Source: Comamonadaceae bacterium (GTDB lineage Bacteria > Pseudomonadota > Gammaproteobacteria > Burkholderiales > Burkholderiaceae_C). From it: a DNA stretch of 36,551 bases. Of this stretch, positions 15,318 through 23,724 are shown one piece after another. Location of the stretch: NCBI GenBank assembly GCA_947456305.1, contig CANGPN010000023.1:1-36551 (forward strand), written 5' to 3'. The position numbers were made by a program, and so were the translations under genes. The first letter of the stretch is position 1. Every line of letters begins with the position of its first letter. Under the pieces are notes generated by a model, which was not told the origin of the DNA, made no database searches, and was given only the letters and a program-made list of their open reading frames with translations.

Positions 15318-16481
15318 ATGATCGAACGTACTGTTTTTAATGCCGAGCACGAAGCCTTTCGTGACAGTTTTCGCCGTTTTGTTCAAACTGAAATCGCGCC
15401 CCACCATGCAGATTGGGAAAACCAAGGCCATGTGGACAAGGCTGTCTGGCGCAAAGCCGGGGCTTTGGGCTTTTTAAACATGAGCATGCCTGCACAGCTT
15501 GGCGGCTCAGATGCCGACAAGCTGTTTTCGGTGGTGCAAATTGAAGAACTCAGCGCAGCAGGATTCACCGGTATCGGTTTTGTTTTGCATTCAGAAATCG
15601 TCTCGCCTTACTTATTGCATTACGGCACAGACGCGCAAAAAGAAAAATACATGCCGCGCTTGTCCAGTGGCGACATGGTCGGTGCGATTGCCATGACCGA
15701 GCCATCGGCCGGCAGCGATTTGCAAGGCATTAAAACCACTGCAGCCATGCAAGCTGATGGCAGTTTTCTACTGAACGGAAGTAAGACTTACATCACCAAC
15801 GGCTGGCATTCTGATTTGGTGATTGTGGTGGCCAAAACCAATCCGGCGGCGGGTGCCAAAGGCACCAGCCTGTTTTTGGTGGAAGCCGACACACCCGGAT
15901 TCACCAAAGGCAAACCGCTGCACAAACTCGGCTTGAAAGCGCAAGACACCTGCGAATTGTTTTTTGACAATGTGCGTTTGCCCGCTGACAGTCTGCTGGG
16001 CGGCGCAGACTATTTGAACCGGGGGTTCATTTGCCTCATGGAACAACTGCCTTGGGAGCGTTTGCAAATTGCCATTGGTGCGGTGGCTGCATCCCAAGCC
16101 GCCATCGGTTGGACGCTGGATTTTGTGAAAGAGCGGCATGTTTTCGGGCAGCCGGTGGCGGCCTTTCAAAACACCCGTTTCAAATTGGCTGAGATGCAAA
16201 CCGAGGTGCAAATCGCCCGCGTGTTCGTGGACAAATGCACTGAATTACTTTTGCAAGACAAACTCGATACCGCCACGGCCAGCATGGCGAAATACTGGAC
16301 GACCGACTTGCAATGCAAAGTGATGGACGAATGTGTGCAGTTGCACGGCGGCAGTGGCTTCATGTGGGAATACCCCATCACCCGCGCTTATGCCGATGCA
16401 CGGGTGCAGCGCATTTACGGCGGCACCAATGAAATCATGAAGGAAGTGATCACCCGCAGCATGGGCTTGGGGGTGAAATAA
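15318..16481 (+). CDS. Acyl-CoA dehydrogenase (long-chain/isovaleryl type)
   Basis: This 387-residue FAD enzyme oxidises acyl-CoA to trans-2-enoyl-CoA in fatty-acid or amino-acid breakdown. It has the signature AMTEPSAGSD (125-134), the core TYITNG, and the C-terminal RIYGGTNEIMKEVI. The usual catalytic Glu of the short/medium-chain group (YEGT) is Gly here. Instead Glu247 in LPWERL sits where long-chain and isovaleryl-CoA dehydrogenases carry their base. That places it in the LCAD/IVD-like group; the chain length preference is not known. An AGAGG site precedes the ATG at 15318; an earlier in-frame TTG is rejected. It converges on the NUDIX gene with 12 bases between. Confidence 0.92.
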   Translation: MIERTVFNAEHEAFRDSFRRFVQTEIAPHHADWENQGHVDKAVWRKAGALGFLNMSMPAQLGGSDADKLFSVVQIEELSAAGFTGIGFVLHSEIVSPYLLHYGTDAQKEKYMPRLSSGDMVGAIAMTEPSAGSDLQGIKTTAAMQADGSFLLNGSKTYITNGWHSDLVIVVAKTNPAAGAKGTSLFLVEADTPGFTKGKPLHKLGLKAQDTCELFFDNVRLPADSLLGGADYLNRGFICLMEQLPWERLQIAIGAVAASQAAIGWTLDFVKERHVFGQPVAAFQNTRFKLAEMQTEVQIARVFVDKCTELLLQDKLDTATASMAKYWTTDLQCKVMDECVQLHGGSGFMWEYPITRAYADARVQRIYGGTNEIMKEVITRSMGLGVK

Positions 16482-16493
16482 AGCCGCTGTGTT

Positions 16494-17048
16494 TCAGCTG
16501 ATGGTCAAGCTGTGCATTTCAAATTCGCCTTTGGCGCGATCAGCGAAGTAGCAACGCAGGGTTTCTTTCACCGTGCGAAAGGCCAAATCGTCCCAGGGAA
16601 TATCTGCTTCGCTGAATAGCCGTGCCTCTTGCGTTTCATGGCCCGGGTTGAACACTGGACTTTGCAAAGCAGCGCGAAAGAAAAAATGCACTTGACCGAC
16701 ACGCGGCACATCGATCAAGGTGAACAGCGGCAACATCTCTATGAGCGCACCGGCTTCTTCGTCGGTTTCGCGCGCCGCGCCTTCGGCCAGGGTTTCGTGC
16801 AGTTCCATGAAGCCTGCGGGGAGGGTCCAAAAACCTTTGCGCGGCTCGATATTGCGTTTGCACAGCAGCACTTTGTCTTCCCAGAAAGAAACTGTACCAA
16901 CCACGTTCAGCGGATTTTCATAATGCACCGTATGACACGCCGGACAAACCGCGCGTATGCGTGTATCTCCATCGTCTGGCAGACGTTGAACCACGGCCGT
17001 GCCGCAGTTTTTGCAATGTTTGAGAGTCGCCGGGCCGTGGTGTGTCAT
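16494..17048 (-). CDS. NUDIX hydrolase with N-terminal zinc ribbon
   Basis: This 184-residue cytoplasmic protein starts with a zinc ribbon (Cys12, Cys15, Cys35, Cys38) and continues into a NUDIX fold. The NUDIX box is at 79-101 (GFMELHE, then AARETDEEAGA), matching G-x5-E-x7-RE-x2-EE-x-G. NUDIX enzymes cleave nucleoside diphosphates linked to other groups; the zinc-ribbon subset is related to NADH-pyrophosphatase-like proteins, but the substrate cannot be told. The start MTHHGPAT at 17048 was preferred over an upstream ATG at 17090 because it gives the family's short lead before the first Cys pair. Confidence 0.9.
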   Translation of the reverse strand: MTHHGPATLKHCKNCGTAVVQRLPDDGDTRIRAVCPACHTVHYENPLNVVGTVSFWEDKVLLCKRNIEPRKGFWTLPAGFMELHETLAEGAARETDEEAGALIEMLPLFTLIDVPRVGQVHFFFRAALQSPVFNPGHETQEARLFSEADIPWDDLAFRTVKETLRCYFADRAKGEFEMHSLTIS

Positions 17049-17145
17049 AGAAAGGGTTTGTCGCTGAGGGCGTTGCTTACGGGTAAACAAGTTTAGGTCA
17101 CTGCGCGGGCCGGGCCCGGATTTATTTGGCGATATCCTCTGGGGT

Positions 17146-17784
17146 ATGAAACTTCACAACTACTTCCGTTCTTCCGCCTCATTCCGCGTGCGCATCGCGT
17201 TAGCACTCAAAGGATTGAGTTACGACTACCTCCCGGTTCACCTGGCCAAAGGCGAACAATTCCAGGACAGCTACACCCAATTGAATGCCGATGCCCTGGT
17301 GCCTTTGTTGGAAATTGATGGTTTGCACCTGACCCAGTCCATGGCCATCATTGAATACTTGGAGGAGACCCGTCCCACCCCCGCTTTGTTACCTGCTGAT
17401 GCGCCGGGTCGCGCCCGGGTGCGGGCGCTGGCCCAGTCCATCGCTTGCGAAATTCACCCATTGAACAATTTGCGGGTGTTGAAATACCTGAGCAACACCC
17501 TCAAACTGGACGAAGACGCAAAAAACACTTGGTACCGGCATTGGGTGAGGCTGGGTTTGCTGGCATTCGAGCAACAACTGGCGAATGCAGCAACGGGCAC
17601 TTATTGCCACGGTGACACCCCAAGCATGGCCGATTGCGCGCTGGTGCCGCAAATCTTCAACGCCCAGCGGTTCAAAGTTGATTTCACAGGCTTGGACAAA
17701 ACCATGGCAGTGTTCAATGCCTGTATGGCATTGCCCGGATTTCAGCAAGCCCAGCCCAGCGCTTGCCCAGACTTTGAAGCCTGA
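17146..17784 (+). CDS. maiA: Maleylacetoacetate isomerase (zeta-class GST)
   Basis: This 212-residue glutathione S-transferase fold protein isomerises maleylacetoacetate to fumarylacetoacetate in tyrosine and homogentisate breakdown, using glutathione. The N-terminal thioredoxin-like domain has NYFRSSASFRVRIALALKG, the zeta-class SSxxxR motif with Ala where some members have Cys, and TQSMAIIEYLEE for glutathione binding. The C-terminal helical domain carries HGDTPSMADCALVPQIF. Neighbouring homogentisate pathway genes (hmgA, fahA) are not in the window, so the assignment to this pathway rests on family membership. It overlaps the following gene by 11 bases if that starts at TTG 17774. Confidence 0.9.
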   Translation: MKLHNYFRSSASFRVRIALALKGLSYDYLPVHLAKGEQFQDSYTQLNADALVPLLEIDGLHLTQSMAIIEYLEETRPTPALLPADAPGRARVRALAQSIACEIHPLNNLRVLKYLSNTLKLDEDAKNTWYRHWVRLGLLAFEQQLANAATGTYCHGDTPSMADCALVPQIFNAQRFKVDFTGLDKTMAVFNACMALPGFQQAQPSACPDFEA

Positions 17785-18532
17785 TTTACCCGATTGGCCC
17801 GGCGCGCGCTTGTTTTGTTCAACGCGCCACGGTGGCGTGTCTGAGTCGCCGTATGACAGTTTGAACCTCGGTGAGCATGTGGGCGACGACCCGGCCAAGG
17901 TGGCAGAGAACCGGCGGCGATTGGCGTACGCTTGGGGAGTGCCCCCCGTATTTATGCAACAAGTGCATGGTAAGAATGTGGTGTGCATTGACTCCGTTAC
18001 TTTGGATGCCTTGCCTACAGAAAATGCTGTTCCTGTCGCCGATGCCTGCTGGAGCACGCGGGCCGGACGTGCATGCACCATCATGGTGGCCGACTGTTTG
18101 CCGGTGCTGTTTTACCTGCCTCAGGCCAGAGTGGTGGCCGCCGCGCACGCCGGTTGGCGTGGTTTGGCTGGCGGGGTGCTGGAAAACCTATGCAACACAC
18201 TGTCTGACTATGGTGACCTAAGCGATTCAAGGGTTTGGCTGGGGCCGTGCATAGGGCCGCAAGCTTTCGAGGTTGGCGAAGAGGTGCGCCAGGCCTTTGT
18301 GGAGTCAGACCCGCAGGCGGCTCAAGCATTTCAAGCGACGGCCAGACAGGGCAAATATTGGGCGGATTTGGCCGCATTGGCCCGCCAGCGACTTCAGCTG
18401 CAGGGCCTGACACACATCGTTGGCAATGACAGCAGCATGACATGGTGCACATATTCGAACCCCGAACTGTATTTTTCCCACCGCAGAGACGGGCGCAGCG
18501 GAAGATTCGCCGCAGGCATTGCTTTAGTTTGA
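17774..18532 (+). CDS. pgeF: Laccase-domain purine nucleosidase / peptidoglycan editing factor
   Basis: This 252-residue YfiH/DUF152 family protein has conserved metal-ligand motifs: HGG at the N-terminus, QQVHG, the ADCLPVLF region with Cys, HAGWRG, and GPCIGPQAFEVG. E. coli YfiH removes wrongly placed L-Ser from peptidoglycan precursors; related proteins have adenosine phosphorylase/deaminase activity. No ATG fits near the conserved beginning (DWPGARLFCSTRHGG). TTG 17774 gives the family's usual 10-residue lead and overlaps maiA by 11 bases; ATG 17717 is the alternative. The start is therefore uncertain, the family is not. Confidence 0.9.
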   Translation: MKPDLPDWPGARLFCSTRHGGVSESPYDSLNLGEHVGDDPAKVAENRRRLAYAWGVPPVFMQQVHGKNVVCIDSVTLDALPTENAVPVADACWSTRAGRACTIMVADCLPVLFYLPQARVVAAAHAGWRGLAGGVLENLCNTLSDYGDLSDSRVWLGPCIGPQAFEVGEEVRQAFVESDPQAAQAFQATARQGKYWADLAALARQRLQLQGLTHIVGNDSSMTWCTYSNPELYFSHRRDGRSGRFAAGIALV

Positions 18533-18597
18533 GTTTTGTCAGTGATTTGTCGGGTTTGATCGCTTAAGATGGATTGAAACCCTCACACACAACCTCT

Positions 18598-20184
18598 ATG
18601 AAGTCACTACCTGTCTTGAGTTTTCCGCCGGATCAACTGGCCAAGCTGCAAGCACAATATGCACAAGACATGCAGCAGTTGTGGCAACAAGGCTTGCAGT
18701 CCAACCCCCAGCTCAAGGACAGGCGTTTTGCCGCTGAGGCTTGGCAACACAACCCGGTGGCCGGTTTCAATGCCGCCATGTATTTGCTGAATGCCCGCAC
18801 GCTCATGGCCATGAGCGACATGGTCGATACTGACGAAAAAACCCGCGCCCGTATTCGTTTCTCCGTCGAGCAATGGGTGGCAGCTTCATCGCCGAGCAAC
18901 TTTTTGGCGTTCAACGCCGAAGCACAGCAAAAAGCCATCGATACCAAAGGCGAAAGCATTGTGCAAGGCCTGCAAAACATGTTGCACGACATGCGCCAAG
19001 GCCATGTGTCCATGACCGACGAAAGCAAATTCGAGGTTGGTAAAAACGTGGCCACATCCGAAGGTGCGGTGGTGTTCGAGAACGAAATTTTCCAACTCAT
19101 CGAATACAAGCCGCTGACCCCCAAGGTCTATCAGCGTCCGTTTTTGCTGGTGCCGCCTTGCATCAACAAGTTTTACATCCTCGATTTGCAACCGGCCAAT
19201 TCATTCATACGCCATGTGGTCGCGCAAGGCCACCGCACGTTCGTGGTCAGTTGGCGCAATCCAGATGAATCAATGGCGAATGTCACTTGGGACGATTACG
19301 TTGAAAAAGGCGTGATGCAAGCCATTGAAGTGGCGCGCCAAATCGCCAACATGCCGCAAATTAACGCACTGGGTTTTTGCGTAGGCGGTACCTTGCTCAC
19401 CAGTGCGCTGGCTGTGTTGGCCGCACGCGGCGAAGACCCGGTGGCCAGTGCCACCTTGCTCACCACACTTGTCGATTTCACCGATGTCGGCGTGCTCGAT
19501 GTGTTCATTGACGAGCCTTTTGTGCAATACCGCGAAGCCCAGTTCTCGCAAGGCGGTTTGATGGCCGGGCGCGACATGGCTTCCACCTTCAGTTTTCTGC
19601 GTCCCAACGATTTGGTGTGGAACTATGTGGTTGGCAATTACCTCAAAGGCGAAACGCCGCCGCCCTTCGATTTGCTCTACTGGAACAGCGATGCCACCAA
19701 TTTGCCCGGCCCGTTGTACGCCTGGTATTTGCGCAACACCTATTTGGAAAACAAACTGGTCAAGCCCGGCAAAGCCGTGATTTGCGGTGAAAAAATTGAT
19801 TTACGCAAAGTCGATTTGCCCGTCTATATCTACGGTTCGCGCGAAGACCATATCGTGCCCATCACCGCTGCTTACGCGTCCACGCAAGTGTTGCCCGGAC
19901 CCAAGCGCTTTGTCATGGGTGCCTCGGGTCATATCGCTGGTGTCATCAATCCGCCAGCATCCGGCAAACGCAGCCATTGGCTGGCCAAAACCGCTGACTT
20001 TCCGAAGTCGGTGGATGAATGGATTGCCAAAGCAGAAGAAAAACCTGGCAGCTGGTGGACCGACTGGTACGCCTGGCTGAAAAAACACGCGGGGCAGCAG
20101 ATTGCTGCGCCCAAAAACTACGGCAGAGGCAAACACAAAGCCATAGAGCCAGCGCCTGGCAGCTACGTCAAAATCAAGGCCTGA
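18598..20184 (+). CDS. phaC: Class I poly(3-hydroxyalkanoate) synthase
   Basis: PhaC polymerises 3-hydroxyacyl-CoA into PHA granules for carbon storage. The 528-residue protein has the class I N-terminal region (about 1-200) and an alpha/beta-hydrolase core with the lipase-like box GFCVGG, nucleophile Cys261, Asp417 (SREDHIVP) and His445 (ASGHIAGV). The conserved Trp-rich C-terminal part is present (SWWTDWYAWL). The ATG at 18598 was preferred over TTG 18574, which would only add eight residues. phaB follows 39 bases later with its own ribosome binding site. No phaA thiolase is adjacent. Confidence 0.97.
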   Translation: MKSLPVLSFPPDQLAKLQAQYAQDMQQLWQQGLQSNPQLKDRRFAAEAWQHNPVAGFNAAMYLLNARTLMAMSDMVDTDEKTRARIRFSVEQWVAASSPSNFLAFNAEAQQKAIDTKGESIVQGLQNMLHDMRQGHVSMTDESKFEVGKNVATSEGAVVFENEIFQLIEYKPLTPKVYQRPFLLVPPCINKFYILDLQPANSFIRHVVAQGHRTFVVSWRNPDESMANVTWDDYVEKGVMQAIEVARQIANMPQINALGFCVGGTLLTSALAVLAARGEDPVASATLLTTLVDFTDVGVLDVFIDEPFVQYREAQFSQGGLMAGRDMASTFSFLRPNDLVWNYVVGNYLKGETPPPFDLLYWNSDATNLPGPLYAWYLRNTYLENKLVKPGKAVICGEKIDLRKVDLPVYIYGSREDHIVPITAAYASTQVLPGPKRFVMGASGHIAGVINPPASGKRSHWLAKTADFPKSVDEWIAKAEEKPGSWWTDWYAWLKKHAGQQIAAPKNYGRGKHKAIEPAPGSYVKIKA

Positions 20185-20223
20185 ACCTTCACCCACAAAA
20201 AAACCATCAAAGGAAGACAAACC

Positions 20224-20961
20224 ATGAGTCAAAAAATCGCATACGTCACCGGCGGCATGGGCGGCATCGGAACCGCCATTTGCCAGCGCCTGCACAAAAT
20301 GGGCTACAAAGTCATTGCCGGCTGCGGCCCCAGCCGTGACTTTGACAAATGGCTGGGCGAGCAAAAAGCCTTGGGCTACAGCTTTTATGCGTCAGTTGGC
20401 AATGTGGCCGACTGGGAATCCACCACTGCCGCGTTCACCAAGGCAGTGCAGGAACATGGTGTCATCGATGTGCTGGTGAACAACGCCGGTATCACGCGCG
20501 ACCGCATGTTCCTGAAAATGACCCCTGAAGATTGGAAGGCGGTGATTGACACCAACTTGAACGCCATGTTCAACGTGACCAAGCAAGTGGTGCCCGGCAT
20601 GGTCGACAAAGGCTGGGGTCGCATCATCCAAATTTCATCGGTGAACGGCGAAAAAGGCCAGTCCGGTCAAACCAATTACTCGGCGGCCAAAGCCGGTATG
20701 CACGGCTTCACCATGGCGCTGGCGCAGGAAATGGCCAACAAGGGCGTGACAGTGAACACCGTCAGCCCTGGCTACATCGGTACCGACATGGTCAAGGCCA
20801 TCAAGCCTGAAATATTGGAAAAAATCGTTGCCACCATCCCGGTCAAGCGTCTGGGCACACCCGAAGAAATCGGCTCTATCGTCGGCTGGCTGGCTGGCGA
20901 CGAATCAGGCTTTACCACCGGTGCAGACTTTTCCTGCAACGGCGGCTTGCACATGGGCTGA
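20224..20961 (+). CDS. phaB: Acetoacetyl-CoA reductase
   Basis: This 245-residue SDR enzyme reduces acetoacetyl-CoA to (R)-3-hydroxybutyryl-CoA with NADPH, supplying monomer to PhaC. It has TGGMGGIGTAI at the cofactor site, NNAG, the catalytic Ser in SSVNGEKGQSGQTNY and the YSAAK Tyr/Lys pair, plus a C-terminal FSCNGGLHMG, the PhaB ending. AAGGAAG lies before the ATG. Its stop overlaps the start of the next gene (TGATG), so the reductase and the oxidoreductase are translationally linked. Confidence 0.96.
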   Translation: MSQKIAYVTGGMGGIGTAICQRLHKMGYKVIAGCGPSRDFDKWLGEQKALGYSFYASVGNVADWESTTAAFTKAVQEHGVIDVLVNNAGITRDRMFLKMTPEDWKAVIDTNLNAMFNVTKQVVPGMVDKGWGRIIQISSVNGEKGQSGQTNYSAAKAGMHGFTMALAQEMANKGVTVNTVSPGYIGTDMVKAIKPEILEKIVATIPVKRLGTPEEIGSIVGWLAGDESGFTTGADFSCNGGLHMG

Positions 20962-21950
20962 TGCACATGAAAGCGGCTTGGTACGAAAAAAACGGTACTG
21001 CCCGTGAGGTCATGATCGTCGGCGAACATCCCACACCGCAGCCAGCTGCTGGAGAAGTGCGGGTGGCTTTGCATTGCAGCGGTGTCAATCCCTCTGATGT
21101 GAAGTCACGCATGGCGCGGCCCTTGGGCGGCCCGCTCATCATTCCGCACAGTGACGGGGCCGGCATCATCGATGCCGTCGGTGAAGGAGTGGACGCATCG
21201 CGCATAGGTGAACGTGTCTGGACCTGGAACGCGCAATGGCAAAGACCCATGGGTACGGCTGCTGAATTTGTGTGTTTGCCTTCTGCTCAAGCCGCGCATT
21301 TGCCCGATGCAGTGTCGTTTCAAACCGGTGCCTGCATGGGCATACCCGGCTTGACCGCATTGCGGGCGGTGCACATAGCCGGGGATGTCAAAGGGAAATC
21401 GGTGTTGGTCACCGGGGCTTCGTCAGCGGTCGGTCACTATGTGACACAAATGCTCAAGCAACTCGGTGCCACTGTTATTGGCACGGTGGGCTCCGAAGCC
21501 AAAGCCGCGCACGCCAAGGCAGCCGGTGCCGACCATTGCCTGTTTTACAAAACTGAAGATGTGGTTGCCCGGGTCAAGGCATTGACCGGCGGCACAGGCG
21601 TGGATGCCATCATTGACATGGATTTCTCCACCACGGTTCAATGGATGGCACAAGGCGTGTTGCGCCCGCACGGACATTTGATTTGCTACGGCTCTAATCC
21701 CCCGTTGGACATCCCGGTCAATTTCCGCGTCATGCTGTTTAACTCGTTCACCTTGAGTTTTTTTCTGATTTACGACATTCCTGAGGATCAGCGCGAACCC
21801 TGTGTCCTTACGTTGAATGACATGTTGAAAAACCATCAACTGGTTCACAGCATAGGTGCTGAGTTCACGCTGGATCAGGTAGTTCACGCGCACGAAACCG
21901 TGGAAGCCGGCAAGACGATTGGCAATATGGTGATCAACATCGTGCACTGA
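20961..21950 (+). CDS. MDR-family zinc-independent NADPH:quinone reductase-like oxidoreductase
   Basis: This 329-residue medium-chain reductase has a GroES-like N-terminal domain (about 1-130, with GVNPSDVKSR and PHSDGAGI) and a Rossmann domain with VLVTGASSAVGHYVTQMLKQ. The structural and catalytic zinc Cys residues are absent, so it resembles zeta-crystallin-type quinone reductases. The TGATG overlap ties it to phaB. An alternative ATG at 20967 (MKAAWYEKNG) is six bases later. The substrate is unknown; a role in PHA metabolism rests only on position. Confidence 0.87.
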   Translation: MHMKAAWYEKNGTAREVMIVGEHPTPQPAAGEVRVALHCSGVNPSDVKSRMARPLGGPLIIPHSDGAGIIDAVGEGVDASRIGERVWTWNAQWQRPMGTAAEFVCLPSAQAAHLPDAVSFQTGACMGIPGLTALRAVHIAGDVKGKSVLVTGASSAVGHYVTQMLKQLGATVIGTVGSEAKAAHAKAAGADHCLFYKTEDVVARVKALTGGTGVDAIIDMDFSTTVQWMAQGVLRPHGHLICYGSNPPLDIPVNFRVMLFNSFTLSFFLIYDIPEDQREPCVLTLNDMLKNHQLVHSIGAEFTLDQVVHAHETVEAGKTIGNMVINIVH

Positions 21951-22015
21951 GCACTGGCAGGCGCCACGCACAGACAGCAAGGCGCCGGGTTGGATCGGAC
22001 GACGTATTTTTTGTC

Positions 22016-22672
22016 ATGAAAAAAACCATAGCCGTTTTTTTACATCACCCGACGTGCTCCACCGATTCGGTGAACGGCGTGATTGCCGCTTTGTCACCCA
22101 TGGCCCGTATCAAACTGTTCACCAAGCATAAGGTAGCCCTTGATTTTTTTGATGACGTGGACCTGGTGGTGTTCCCCGGCGGCGACGGTGAGGCCACGGC
22201 GTTTCGCACGGTACTCAAACCCAATTTACCGGACGTGCGCGCTTTCATGCAGCGCGGCGGGAAATACTTGGGCATTTGCATGGGTGCTTACTGGGCAGAC
22301 GCGTATTACTTCAACTTGCTTAAAACCACGCGCTGCGTGCAATACATCAAACGCCCCAAAGCCGATATCCGTTCCTCTTACGGCACCACCGCCCCGGTGA
22401 ACTGGCGTGGCCAGTCACAACGCATGTATTTTTACGACGGGCCTACTTTCACCGGTGGCAGTTTTGACACGGTAGCCACCTACGCCAACGGCGACCCCAT
22501 GGCTATCGTGCAAGGCTCGGTCGGTCTGGTTGGCTGCCACTTGGAAAGCCAGGCACACTGGTACAGCAAAAAATACATGCAAGCGCATTGGCACCACAAA
22601 GCCCACCACCCGATGTTGTTGCAGTTTGTGGCGGACTATTTGTTCCAGTCGAGGCAGATGCGCTTGTTCTGA
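22016..22672 (+). CDS. BPL_N-domain protein (class I amidotransferase-like)
   Basis: This 218-residue protein matches the domain found at the N-terminus of some eukaryotic biotin-protein ligases and as stand-alone bacterial proteins. It has VVFPGGDGEATAF (52-63) and KYLGICMGAYWA (83-94), in which Cys88 sits at the nucleophile elbow of class I glutamine amidotransferases, and a His-rich C-terminal part (HWYSKKYMQAHWHHKAHH). No biotin ligase catalytic domain is present. The activity of stand-alone members is not established. The ATG at 22016 follows T-rich sequence with no clear Shine-Dalgarno. dusA follows closely. Confidence 0.72.
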   Translation: MKKTIAVFLHHPTCSTDSVNGVIAALSPMARIKLFTKHKVALDFFDDVDLVVFPGGDGEATAFRTVLKPNLPDVRAFMQRGGKYLGICMGAYWADAYYFNLLKTTRCVQYIKRPKADIRSSYGTTAPVNWRGQSQRMYFYDGPTFTGGSFDTVATYANGDPMAIVQGSVGLVGCHLESQAHWYSKKYMQAHWHHKAHHPMLLQFVADYLFQSRQMRLF

Positions 22673-22692
22673 GCACAGTACCATTGCTAACC

Positions 22693-23721
22693 TTGAAAAA
22701 CCATTCCCACTTCACCTTACCGGACAGGCGCTTGAGTGTTGCGCCGATGATGGACTGGACCGACCGCCATTGCCGCTACTTCCACCGTTTGCTGTCGCGC
22801 CACGCACTGCTCTACACCCAGATGGTGACCACCGGTGCGTTGACACATGGCGATCGACCGCGTCACTTGGATTTCAATGCAGAAGAACACCCGGTGGCTT
22901 TGCAACTCGGCGGCAGTGAACCGGCTGATCTGGCCAAAGCCGCTCGGCTCGGTGAGCAATGGGGTTACGACGAAATCAATCTGAATTGCGGTTGTCCGTC
23001 TGAGCGTGTGCAGCGCGGAGCTTTCGGCGCCTGCTTGATGGCCGAGCCGCAACTCGTGGCCGATGGGGTCAAAGCCATGGTTGATGTGGTGTCGGTGCCT
23101 GTGACGGTCAAGCACCGCATCGGCATAGACCGTGTGGAGAGCTATGACTTTGTGCGCGACTTTGTGGGTACGGTGTCCGAGGCGGGTTGCCACAGTTTTA
23201 TTGTGCATGCGCGCAACGCTTGGCTGCAAGGCATTTCGCCCAAAGAAAACCGTGAACTGCCGCCACTCAAACCCGATTGGGTGTTGCGTTTGAAAGCTGA
23301 TTTCCCGCTCTTGCAGTTTTCTATCAATGGCGGCATCAAAACCATGGGGCAAATCCGCACGCATTTGGCTGAGCTCGATGGTGTCATGGTCGGGCGTGAG
23401 GCCTATCACAACCCCTGGCTGCTCAGTGAATGGGATGCGGCTTTGGGAGAGCCGGTCACAGCGTTGACCCGCGACGATATCGAAACACAGATGGTGGCTT
23501 ATATGCAAAAACAGGCCTTGAACGGCGTGCCTTGGTTTGCCGTGGCCCGTCACATGCTGGGACTGCGTCACGCCCAGCCAGGTGCGCGCAAATGGCGGCA
23601 GGTCTGGAGCGATCACCGTCTCAAACTGTTGCCTGTGGCAGAGGTGGCCAGCCTGGCGCAGCAAGCTTTGGCGCAAGACAAAAGCGCTGTGCAGACGGAG
23701 TTGCTGTCGCAGCCGGACTGA
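22693..23721 (+). CDS. dusA: tRNA-dihydrouridine synthase A
   Basis: DusA is an FMN enzyme that reduces uridines (positions 20/20a) in the D loop of tRNA using NADPH. The roughly 342-residue protein has the family's LSVAPMMDWTDRHCRYF start, QLGGSEP, the catalytic motif INLNCGCPS with Cys101 (numbered from TTG 22693), HARNAWLQG and FSINGGIK for FMN binding. The start is uncertain: no ATG exists between 22588 and the conserved beginning. TTG at 22693 or 22684 fits the family length, while ATG 22588 would overlap the previous gene by 85 bases. The EamA gene starts 3 bases after the stop. Confidence 0.95.
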   Translation: MKNHSHFTLPDRRLSVAPMMDWTDRHCRYFHRLLSRHALLYTQMVTTGALTHGDRPRHLDFNAEEHPVALQLGGSEPADLAKAARLGEQWGYDEINLNCGCPSERVQRGAFGACLMAEPQLVADGVKAMVDVVSVPVTVKHRIGIDRVESYDFVRDFVGTVSEAGCHSFIVHARNAWLQGISPKENRELPPLKPDWVLRLKADFPLLQFSINGGIKTMGQIRTHLAELDGVMVGREAYHNPWLLSEWDAALGEPVTALTRDDIETQMVAYMQKQALNGVPWFAVARHMLGLRHAQPGARKWRQVWSDHRLKLLPVAEVASLAQQALAQDKSAVQTELLSQPD

Positions 23722-23724
23722 TTC

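Noticed and set aside
21960..22000. GGCGCC inverted repeat before the BPL_N gene as a terminator
   Set aside because: The arms are six bases and no T run follows, so termination is not supported.
22717..23676. 319-residue minus-strand frame opposite dusA
   Set aside because: Antisense shadow; dusA has complete family motifs on the plus strand.
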